A stretch of 64,000 bases of DNA. It comes from Caulobacteraceae bacterium. Its GTDB lineage: Bacteria > Pseudomonadota > Alphaproteobacteria > Caulobacterales > Caulobacteraceae. The notes beneath the pieces are model-generated. The model saw only the letters and a list, made by a program, of their open reading frames with translations, searched no databases and was not told where the DNA came from. This document shows positions 34,159-41,239 of this stretch, one piece after another. The DNA lies in contig CANJLQ010000015.1 in the NCBI GenBank assembly GCA_947475735.1, forward strand, positions 49,509-113,508, read 5' to 3'. Numbering within the stretch: position 1 is the stretch's first letter; each line of letters begins with the position of its first letter. The position numbers were made by a program, and so were the translations under genes.

Positions 34159-34665
34159 TCAGCTCAGGTTGACGTCGGCGACGCCGCCGGCGTCCGGCAG
34201 GGTCTTGGTCAGATTGGCCTTGGTGATCTCGAAGGCGAACTTGACCAGACCACCGCTGACCCACACCCGGCCGTCATCGGCGTCGAAACGCAGGATCGTC
34301 AGATGGCGGTCCTCTTTCCCATCCGGGTACCAGGCGGCGAGCACAGGGTTCCAGTAGCGATCGACGATCTCGCGGTCCTGTCCGTGCACCGACAGTTCAC
34401 CGTGGATGCAGGCCCAGACGCTCTGGTCCTTGGAGCCATAGTGGAACATGGCGCTCTGGCCGCCGCCGATGCCCGCGTCCTTCGCCAGGTCGGTGTCGTC
34501 GCGGGTGAAGAACCAGATCGTGCCGCTCTCCTCCTCGCGGAAGGCGGTCATCGGCTGGGCGTGATAGCCGGGCTGGTCGAGGCCCAGCATGCCGGTGTTG
34601 GATTTCTCCAGCGCCTTCCAGAATTCTTTCTCAGCTTCGGCGGCGGTCAGGGTGTGGTCGGCCAT
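34159..34665 (-). CDS. Pyridoxamine 5'-phosphate oxidase-like general stress protein
   Basis: 168 residues with the split-barrel flavin-binding fold of COG3871 (general stress protein 26). Typical pieces are GYHAQPMTAFREEESGTIWF and ARYWNP-like VDRYWNPVLAAWYPDGKED. It probably binds FMN or F420. A SigT-type promoter lies 34-58 nt upstream, in keeping with the stress role. Confidence 0.85.
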   Translation of the reverse strand: MADHTLTAAEAEKEFWKALEKSNTGMLGLDQPGYHAQPMTAFREEESGTIWFFTRDDTDLAKDAGIGGGQSAMFHYGSKDQSVWACIHGELSVHGQDREIVDRYWNPVLAAWYPDGKEDRHLTILRFDADDGRVWVSGGLVKFAFEITKANLTKTLPDAGGVADVNLS

Positions 34666-34698
34666 GGGGAGGGCTCCTGCGTGAGGGTCAGCGGGGAT

Positions 34699-34723
34699 AA
34701 CCGCCGAGACGCCCCGCCGTTCC
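34699..34723 (-). promoter_or_regulatory. Probable SigT promoter of the stress flavoprotein gene
   Basis: Minus strand GGAAC (34719-34723), 16 nt, GGTT (34699-34702): the -35 is perfect and the -10 has one change from CGTT. Confidence 0.6.
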
Positions 34724-34755
34724 GTCCTCGCGACCTTGCGTCAGGCCGCTCCCCC

Positions 34756-35022
34756 TCAAGTCCGGGGCGCGACACCCAGCAGCGCGCCGAGATGGATCAG
34801 CAGCAGGAACACCAACGCCCCCGCCAGCAGCATGATGAACCGCCACGGCACCAGGCGCGGCTTCAGGAAATCGCTGGGCTGCGCCCCGCGCCAGCCGGCG
34901 AAGCCCCCGACGATCAGGCTGGCGGCCAGCAACGAGAGCGTCAGGGTCATCGACATGGGCGCGATGTGGCCGCGGGCCTCGCAGCGCGCAAGGCCGACCC
35001 TTTCCGACAGGTTAATCTTCAC
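34756..35022 (-). CDS. Small integral membrane protein, function unknown
   Basis: 88 residues with two hydrophobic segments (about 24-44 and 62-82). The ATG at 35022 has GAGGGG 5-10 nt upstream on the minus strand, supporting the first start over Met23/25. It diverges from podJ. Confidence 0.65.
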   Translation of the reverse strand: MKINLSERVGLARCEARGHIAPMSMTLTLSLLAASLIVGGFAGWRGAQPSDFLKPRLVPWRFIMLLAGALVFLLLIHLGALLGVAPRT

Positions 35023-35105
35023 CCCTCGTTAACCACGAACAGGCCATGCAGGGCGGGTGTGAGGCGCTGTCCACAGGAAGTTGGGCAGCCGTCTAGATGT
35101 TGGGG

Positions 35106-35120
35106 TTAACGCGCCGTTTA
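35106..35120. promoter_or_regulatory. CtrA-like box and GANTC site upstream of podJ
   Basis: TTAA (35106-35109), 7 nt, TTTA (35117-35120) fits the CtrA consensus TTAA-N7-TTAA with one mismatch. A GAATC methylation site follows at 35167-35171, ending 1 nt before the podJ GTG. In Caulobacter crescentus podJ responds to CtrA, GcrA and DnaA. Confidence 0.55.
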
Positions 35121-35172
35121 CACCCCGGATATGGGCGACTAGCGTTCCTCATATGGGTCGGGAGCCGAATCA

Positions 35173-38124
35173 GTGAGCGCAGCCGCCGCAGCGCCTTGGA
35201 GCGTCAAGGGCATCGACCCGAAGGCGCGTGAGGTCGCCAAGGATCTGGCGCGCCGGTCCGGCATGACGCTGGGCGAATGGCTCAACACCATGATCATGGA
35301 GGACGGCGACGAGGACGACGGCGTCCAGCCGCTGCCGCGCCGCCCCCATGCCTCGGAATCGATCGAACGCCGCGGCCGGTCGCGTCGCCTCGACGACGCC
35401 TATGCGATGGAGGAGCGGGCCTATCGCCCCTCGTCGTCCGACGACACCCTGCAGCGTGTGGCCGCCTCGGTTGACGCCATCGCCGCCCGGCTGGAGGCCG
35501 CCGAGCGCCGCTCCACCATCGCCATCCAGGGGGTCGACCAGGCGGTGTCCGGCCTCGTCCGTCGGCTGGAGGCCCAGGACCAGCAGGCCGGCGTCCACGC
35601 CCGCCGCATCGACGACATCTCCGACGAGCTGAAGGAGGGCCACCGCCGCCTGCGCGCCTTCGAGCGCGAGGTCGGGCCCAAGTCCGCCGAGACCTTGTCC
35701 AAGGTCGAGCAGGCGCTGGGCACCCTGGCGGGCCGCCTCTACGACATGGAGGAGCGCCAGCGGACAGGCTTCGCCGAGACGCGCCAGAAGCTGGAAGGCT
35801 TCGAAAAGACCGACACCGCCGTCGCCGCCCTGACCAGCCGTCTCTACGACATCGAGGAACGCCAGCGCGCCGGGGCCCAGACGCTCGCCGCGCGCATCGA
35901 GGCGGTCGAAAAAGTCGCCGGATCCGGCGCCGGCACCGAACTGCTGGCGCAGGTCGGCCAACGCCTGGACGCCGCCCAGGGTCAGACGACCGAGGCGCTC
36001 AAGAGCCTGGAACGCGCCTTCGCCGGTCTGGACCAGCGCCTGCGCGCGACCGAAAGCCGCGTGGAGCCCGAGGGCCTGCGCGAGGCCGCCCGCTTCGAAA
36101 AGCTGGCCGAGACCCTGTCGCGCCAGGTCGAGACCAACCGCTCCGAGATGATGCGCCGGCTGGAAACCGCCGAGAGCGAAGGCCGCATGAGCCGCATCGA
36201 GGCGGCGGTTCAGTCGCTGGGCGAACAGGCCCGCGCCGCCGAGCAGCGCTCGGCCCAGGGCATCGACGCCATGGGCCGCGAGGTCCTGCGCATCGCCCAG
36301 AACCTGGACGGCCGGGTCGACCGCATCGAGACCGCCGGGGGAGCCCGTCTCGACAAGTTCGAGGCCGCCCTCACCAAGACCGTGTCCGACAAGATCGAAC
36401 ACGACATGGGCCGCTATGGCCAGGCGATCGAGCACCGTCTGACCCGCGCCGAGGACCAGAACGCGATCGCCCTGGAAAAGCTGGGCACCGAGATCACCCG
36501 CATCTCGGACCGTCTGGCCGACCGCATCGCCCAGTCGGAGCGCAAATCCGCCCAGGCCCTGGAGGACATCGGCCGCCGTCTGGGCGAGAGCTCGGACCGG
36601 ATCGAGCAACGCTACGATCGCGCCTCCGGCGAGTTGGCCGAACGGATGCGGCTGTCCGAGGAACGCACCGCCGCCCTGCTGGCCGAGGCGCGCGAGACCC
36701 TGGATCAGCGCCTGGCCCAGCCGGCCGCCCCCTTGCCCGAGCCGGTCGCCGCGCCGCGCGCGACGGACTTCGCCCAGCCCGACTGGCGCGCCGCCGCCTT
36801 CCCGGCCGAGCCCGAGTTCGCGGCGGGAGACACGCCGACGGACGGCTGGTCCATCGATCCCCTTTCGGCCGATCTGGAGCCCTTCCCGGCCGCGCCGGAA
36901 GATCCGACCGAGCCGCCGTCCGACAGTTTCGACGCCCTGCCCCGCCGCATCGAGCCGGCCGCGGAGCCCACGCCGTTCGGCGCGGCCGCCGGCGGGTTCG
37001 GCAGCTTCGGCGGCGCCGACGTCTCCGACGCCCTGGAGGCGATCGCCGAGGTCGAACCCGCGCCAGCGACCTATGCCGCCATGGCCGCGACGCCGGACCG
37101 TGTGATCGAGACCGAGGCCTTCGACGCGGACGGTGACGACTATGCCGGCGAGAGCGACTTCGTCGATCCGCGTCGGATGCGCGCCTCCATGAGCGCCGGG
37201 GCCGCCGCCGGTCGCGCGGCCTCGACCCGCGACGCCATCCAGGCCGCCCGCGCCGCCATGAACGAACCCCAGGCGGCGGCCCCGTCCGCCCCCCGCGTGT
37301 CCTTTGGCCTGGGCCTCAAGAAGGGCGGCAAGTCCAAGCTGCAGGAGCGGCTGGACAAGCAGGCCCAGCGCGACGGCACGGTCAAGAAGACCTTCATCGC
37401 CTCGATCACCGGCATGGCCGTGGTCGGGGGTCTGTATGCCACTGGCCGCCTGACCGGCTACGACGTCGCCGATCTGGGTCAGGTGCTCAGCGGGGCCACG
37501 GCCAACCAGGCCGGCTCCGGGCCCCTGGCCGCACTGGCCATCCTGCCCGCCGGCGACGCGCCGATCGATGCGGCCCCGGCCGACCTGACCGAGGCCCAGA
37601 CCCTCTATGCCCAGGCCATCGAGCAGCTGGATCGCGACGATCCCGCCGGGATCGAGACCCTGACCCGCGCCGCCAATCTGGGCGAGCCCCAGGCCCAGCT
37701 GAAACTGGCGGGTCTGTACCAGACCGGCGAGGCCGGCCTGGATGTCGACGAGGCCGAGAGCCGCCTGTGGGCGCGCCGCGCGGCCGAGGGCGGCGATGCC
37801 CGGGGCCAGCACGCCTATGGCATGTATCTGTTCGACGGCGTGGGCGGCGAACGCGACCGCGCCGAAGCCCTCAACTGGCTGAAGCAGGCGGCCGATCAGG
37901 GCCTGGTGGACAGCCAGTACAATGTGGCCCGCATCTATGAGAACGGCGACGAGGGCATCGCGCCCGATCCGACCCAGGCCTACCGCTGGTATCTGATCGC
38001 GGCCCGCGCCGGCGATCCCCAGGCCCAGTCCGCGGTCGACCGCCTCAGCCCCACCATTCCCGCGGCGGCCCGCCAGACGGCGCGCGCCCAGGCCGAGGCC
38101 TTCGCCCTGGAACCGCTCGCCTAG
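35173..38124 (+). CDS. podJ: Polar organelle development protein PodJ
   Basis: 983 residues. The N-terminus SVKGIDPKAREVAKDLARRS is the conserved PodJ start. Residues about 80-560 are repeated coiled-coil units, then a Pro-rich acidic stretch, a membrane helix at about 740-758, and a periplasmic part with Sel1-like repeats (about 805-960). PodJ organises the flagellar/pilus pole and recruits division kinases. The GTG start follows GGGAG. The protein ends soon after the last Sel1 repeat, and I see no C-terminal peptidoglycan-binding domain like that reported for the Caulobacter protein. Confidence 0.9.
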   Translation: MSAAAAAPWSVKGIDPKAREVAKDLARRSGMTLGEWLNTMIMEDGDEDDGVQPLPRRPHASESIERRGRSRRLDDAYAMEERAYRPSSSDDTLQRVAASVDAIAARLEAAERRSTIAIQGVDQAVSGLVRRLEAQDQQAGVHARRIDDISDELKEGHRRLRAFEREVGPKSAETLSKVEQALGTLAGRLYDMEERQRTGFAETRQKLEGFEKTDTAVAALTSRLYDIEERQRAGAQTLAARIEAVEKVAGSGAGTELLAQVGQRLDAAQGQTTEALKSLERAFAGLDQRLRATESRVEPEGLREAARFEKLAETLSRQVETNRSEMMRRLETAESEGRMSRIEAAVQSLGEQARAAEQRSAQGIDAMGREVLRIAQNLDGRVDRIETAGGARLDKFEAALTKTVSDKIEHDMGRYGQAIEHRLTRAEDQNAIALEKLGTEITRISDRLADRIAQSERKSAQALEDIGRRLGESSDRIEQRYDRASGELAERMRLSEERTAALLAEARETLDQRLAQPAAPLPEPVAAPRATDFAQPDWRAAAFPAEPEFAAGDTPTDGWSIDPLSADLEPFPAAPEDPTEPPSDSFDALPRRIEPAAEPTPFGAAAGGFGSFGGADVSDALEAIAEVEPAPATYAAMAATPDRVIETEAFDADGDDYAGESDFVDPRRMRASMSAGAAAGRAASTRDAIQAARAAMNEPQAAAPSAPRVSFGLGLKKGGKSKLQERLDKQAQRDGTVKKTFIASITGMAVVGGLYATGRLTGYDVADLGQVLSGATANQAGSGPLAALAILPAGDAPIDAAPADLTEAQTLYAQAIEQLDRDDPAGIETLTRAANLGEPQAQLKLAGLYQTGEAGLDVDEAESRLWARRAAEGGDARGQHAYGMYLFDGVGGERDRAEALNWLKQAADQGLVDSQYNVARIYENGDEGIAPDPTQAYRWYLIAARAGDPQAQSAVDRLSPTIPAAARQTARAQAEAFALEPLA

Positions 38125-38162
38125 TGCTTGATCGGGGTGGCCCCTCGCCGCCCTGGTCGCTA

Positions 38163-38284
38163 GACCCTGATCGACTGAGGAGAAATCGCTGCGCGATTTC
38201 GCTGATGTCGTGAATCAGGGTCAAGCTGGGGTTCTGGGGTCTGATCCGACCGGAAAACCGCTAACACTTTTCCGGATCAGACCC
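38163..38284. repeat. Double hairpin region after podJ
   Basis: First hairpin: outer arms GACCCTGAT (38163-38171) and ATCAGGGTC (38214-38222), with an inner GAAATCGC/GCGATTTC stem (38182-38200). Second: GGGTCTGATCCG (38237-38248) with its complement at 38273-38284, arms 12 bp. The two share the GACCCTGAT-like core. Likely the 3' end of the podJ transcript. Confidence 0.7.
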
Positions 38285-38347
38285 TAAGACACCCGCGCTC
38301 GCCTTCCGGCGTCTAGCGTACTTGTATCCAGCCGAAGGCCCGCCCCT

Positions 38348-39274
38348 TTGGAGATCTATCTGCCGATCGCCGAGGTTTCGGTGAACTGGCCGCTCCTGAT
38401 CCTGTTGGGGGCGGTGGTCGGCTTCGTCTCGGGCCTGTTCGGCATCGGCGGCGGCTTCCTGATGGCCCCGGTGCTGATCTTTCTCGGCATCCCCCCGACC
38501 GTGGCGGTGGCCAGCCAGGCCAGCCACGTCGTCGCCTCTTCCACCTCCGGCGTCATCCGCTATGCGGGCCAGGGCGCCGTCGACTTCCGCATGGGGGCCA
38601 TCATGGCCGCGGGCGGCGCGATCGGGGCCATCGGCGGAGTCGAGCTGTTCCGCTACCTGCGCCTGCTGGGTCAGGCGGACCTTGTGGTGTCGGTGTCCTA
38701 CCTGGTCTTCCTCGGCGCCATCGGCCTGCTGATGCTGTACGAGAGCCTGACCCAGATCCTTCGCCGCGTCCGGGGCGAAGTCGCCCCGCACAAGGAACGC
38801 CGTCGCCCCCTGTGGCTCTATGGCCTGCCGTGGAAGGTGCGGTTCCCCAAGTCCGGCCTCTACATCTCCGCCATCCCGCCGCTGGGGCTGGGCATCTCCG
38901 CCGGCATCCTGTCGGCCATCATGGGGGTGGGCGGCGGCTTCATCCTGGTGCCGGCCATGCTCTATGCCCTTCGCATGAGGGCCGGCGTGGTGGTCGGCAC
39001 CAGCCTGTTCCAGATCATCATCACCACCGCCATCACCACCGTGCTCCAGGCCGGTCGCAACCAGACCGTGGACATCGTGCTGTCCACCCTTCTGCTGCTC
39101 GGCGGCGTGGTCGGCGCCCAGATGGGGGCGCGCTTCGCCAGCCGGTTCAAGGCCGATGTCCTGCGGGCGGCGCTCGGGCTGATCGTGCTGCTGGTCGGCA
39201 TCCAGATGGGGCTGGAGCTGTTCGTGCGGCCCTCCGACATCTTCCTGATCGCGCCGGGGATCGCGGACGGATGA
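38348..39274 (+). CDS. Sulfite exporter TauE/SafE family transporter
   Basis: 308 residues, about eight membrane segments, with two copies of the Gly-rich family motif (GFVSGLFGIGGGFLMAPVL at the N-terminus and GILSAIMGVGGGFILVPAML in the middle). Family members export sulfite, sulfonates or related organic anions. The start is TTG at 38348. Its stop overlaps the ATG of the next gene (ATGA), and that gene is the usual neighbour of such transporters. Confidence 0.88.
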   Translation: MEIYLPIAEVSVNWPLLILLGAVVGFVSGLFGIGGGFLMAPVLIFLGIPPTVAVASQASHVVASSTSGVIRYAGQGAVDFRMGAIMAAGGAIGAIGGVELFRYLRLLGQADLVVSVSYLVFLGAIGLLMLYESLTQILRRVRGEVAPHKERRRPLWLYGLPWKVRFPKSGLYISAIPPLGLGISAGILSAIMGVGGGFILVPAMLYALRMRAGVVVGTSLFQIIITTAITTVLQAGRNQTVDIVLSTLLLLGGVVGAQMGARFASRFKADVLRAALGLIVLLVGIQMGLELFVRPSDIFLIAPGIADG

Positions 39275-40080
39275 TCCAGGCCCCGCCCCCACCACCCCCC
39301 GCCGTCGAGGCGCCGGCCCCGGAACGCTCCGTCGGCACGGTCGGAGACCTGCGGGTCGCCGCCGCTCTGACCAATGCGCAGGTCGAGGTCGACTCCAGTT
39401 TCCGGGGGGCCTCGATCGTTCTGTACGGCGCGGTCTTCAATCCGACCGATGACCCGACCGACGTCGTCGTCGTCGTGCGCGGCCCCGACGAGCCCGTTCG
39501 CCTGGTCAAGAAGACCCGCAACCTGGGCGTCTGGCTGAACAGCCGCCCGGTCCTGTTCGAGGGCGCACCCGGCTTCTACATGACCGCCTCGACCCGGCCG
39601 CTCACGGACATCGCCGGGTTCGGCCAGCTGCGTCGCCTCGGCGTCGGAGTCGATCATCTGCGCATCGACGCCCCGGAGGAGACCCGCACCGTCACCCGCT
39701 ATGGCGTGCGCGACGTGGTCATCAGCCGCCTTGGCGAGGACTATCTCGACTGGCGTCGCGCCGTGATCCGGCTGAGGGAGGCGGCGCAGCTCTACGACAC
39801 CGACTCCGAAGGCGTGACCTTCGTCGACCGCGGCCTGTTCCGCGCCGAGGTCGAGCTGCCGGCCACCGCGCCGACCGGCGAGTACCACGCCGAGGTCTGG
39901 CTGTTCCGCGACGGCCAACCGGCGGGCGTGTCGAACCTGACCCTGACCGTCGCCAAGGTCGGCTTCGAGCGCGACGTCTATGAGTTCGCCCACCGCCGGC
40001 CCTGGACTTACGGCGTCCTGTGCGTCCTGCTGGCGGCGGGCATCGGCTATCTGGCCAGCCGCGTCCTGGGGAGACGATGA
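39271..40080 (+). CDS. TIGR02186 family membrane-anchored protein
   Basis: 269 residues. A Pro-rich N-terminal stretch is followed by a beta-rich periplasmic domain containing SFRGASIVLYGAVF, and a single C-terminal membrane helix at about 245-265. This family of unknown function is found next to TauE/SafE transporters, as here (4-nt overlap), and probably assists them. No clear signal peptide precedes the Pro-rich start; an upstream start is excluded by the TSUP gene. Confidence 0.8.
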   Translation: MIQAPPPPPPAVEAPAPERSVGTVGDLRVAAALTNAQVEVDSSFRGASIVLYGAVFNPTDDPTDVVVVVRGPDEPVRLVKKTRNLGVWLNSRPVLFEGAPGFYMTASTRPLTDIAGFGQLRRLGVGVDHLRIDAPEETRTVTRYGVRDVVISRLGEDYLDWRRAVIRLREAAQLYDTDSEGVTFVDRGLFRAEVELPATAPTGEYHAEVWLFRDGQPAGVSNLTLTVAKVGFERDVYEFAHRRPWTYGVLCVLLAAGIGYLASRVLGRR

Positions 40081-40499
40081 TGGATCGCGCGAAGACGACC
40101 GCCTGGGGCCTGGCGCTGGCCGGACTGATCCCCTTCGTCGGTTGCGCGGCGATGGTCGCGGTTGGCGGCTCGACCGCGAACGCCTGGCTGAGCGCCCTCA
40201 TCGCCTATGGCGCGGTCATCCTGTCCTTCCTCGGCGGCACGCGCTGGGGAGCGACCCTGGCGTCCGGCGCGCCCGATCCAAAGACCCTGATCCTCAGCAA
40301 CCTGCCCGCCCTCGTCGCCTGGGCGGCGTTGCTGCCGCTCGGCCTGCCCGAACCCGTCCGGCTGACCCTCCTGGCGATGGGCTTGAGCCTCATGTGGCTG
40401 TGGGACCGTCGCCGCCCGCCCGCCTGGTATCCCGCGCTCCGCACGACCGCCACGGTCGGGGCCGTCCTTTCACTAATCCTCGCGGTCGTCGTCGGCTAA
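40077..40499 (+). CDS. DUF3429 family membrane protein
   Basis: 140 residues, four hydrophobic segments, with FLGGTRWGATL typical of DUF3429. Function unknown. Start ATG at 40077 overlaps the previous stop (ATGA) with GGGGAGA upstream; ATG 40080 is alternative. It is third in the TSUP operon and overlaps the convergent pdeM gene by 4 nt. Confidence 0.8.
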   Translation: MMDRAKTTAWGLALAGLIPFVGCAAMVAVGGSTANAWLSALIAYGAVILSFLGGTRWGATLASGAPDPKTLILSNLPALVAWAALLPLGLPEPVRLTLLAMGLSLMWLWDRRRPPAWYPALRTTATVGAVLSLILAVVVG

Positions 40500-41239
40500 A
40501 CGAGGCTGCCCCACGCCAGGGCATGCACCCGGTCCCGCCCCAGCGCCCCCAGCATCGGCGGCGTCTCGAACAGCCCCGTGATCGCCGGATCCAGCACATT
40601 CAGCCCCCCGGTGAAGGCCCCGAACGCGGGCAGGATCAGCCGACGCCCGTCCGTCACGAAACACGCCCTCCGCACCATCCGCGCATGGGCCATCACGCGC
40701 GCGCAGGGATGCAGATGCCCCGCCACCTCGCCCGGCCTCGGCATCGCCTCCGGCTCGTGCGTCAGGAACAGCGCCCCCAGCGCCATGTCCCCGACCACCC
40801 GCCCCGGAAGGCGCGACACTGCATCGGCGTCGGCGACCGTCAGCGCCTCGCGGTCGTGATTGCCCTCCAGCCAGACCCAGTCCCGCCCCTCGGCCAGCCG
40901 GTCCAGCCGCGCCCGGTCGTCGCCCGCCATCCGCCCGATCGAACGGCTGTCGTGAAAGCTGTCTCCCAGCAGCACGACGCGCTCCGGCTTCAGCTCGGCG
41001 ATCTCCGTCTCCAGCCGATCCAGCGTCGCCCGGCTGTCATAGGGCGGCAGCATCTGGCCCCGCGCCGCATAGGCCGAGCCCTTCTCCAGATGCAGATCGC
41101 CCGCCACCAGCGTCCCATGCGCTGGCAGCCACAACGCCCCGGAGCACCGCAACACGGACAGCTCGCCCATCACCCGCACCGACAGCGAGCCGCACGGCCG
41201 CCGCGCCGGGGTCAGGGTTTCCCGCAAGGCCGCGTTCAC
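40496..41239 (-). CDS. pdeM: Ligase-associated DNA damage response endonuclease PdeM
   Basis: 247 residues of the calcineurin-like phosphoesterase fold. Metal-binding motifs are AGDLHLEKG (about 48-56), LLGDSFHDS (about 91-99), GNHD (about 127-130), THEP and GHLHPC. In the ligase-associated repair system PdeM is encoded with an Lhr-like helicase, an exonuclease and an ATP ligase. Here the helicase overlaps it by 4 nt (GTG start within the helicase stop), but exonuclease and ligase genes are not next to it. Confidence 0.88.
   Translation of the reverse strand: MNAALRETLTPARRPCGSLSVRVMGELSVLRCSGALWLPAHGTLVAGDLHLEKGSAYAARGQMLPPYDSRATLDRLETEIAELKPERVVLLGDSFHDSRSIGRMAGDDRARLDRLAEGRDWVWLEGNHDREALTVADADAVSRLPGRVVGDMALGALFLTHEPEAMPRPGEVAGHLHPCARVMAHARMVRRACFVTDGRRLILPAFGAFTGGLNVLDPAITGLFETPPMLGALGRDRVHALAWGSLV

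Noticed and set aside
35170..37812. 880-residue open frame opposite podJ
   Set aside because: Low-complexity Gly/Leu/Ala/Gln translation of the coiled-coil gene read backwards; podJ is supported by domains and start site.
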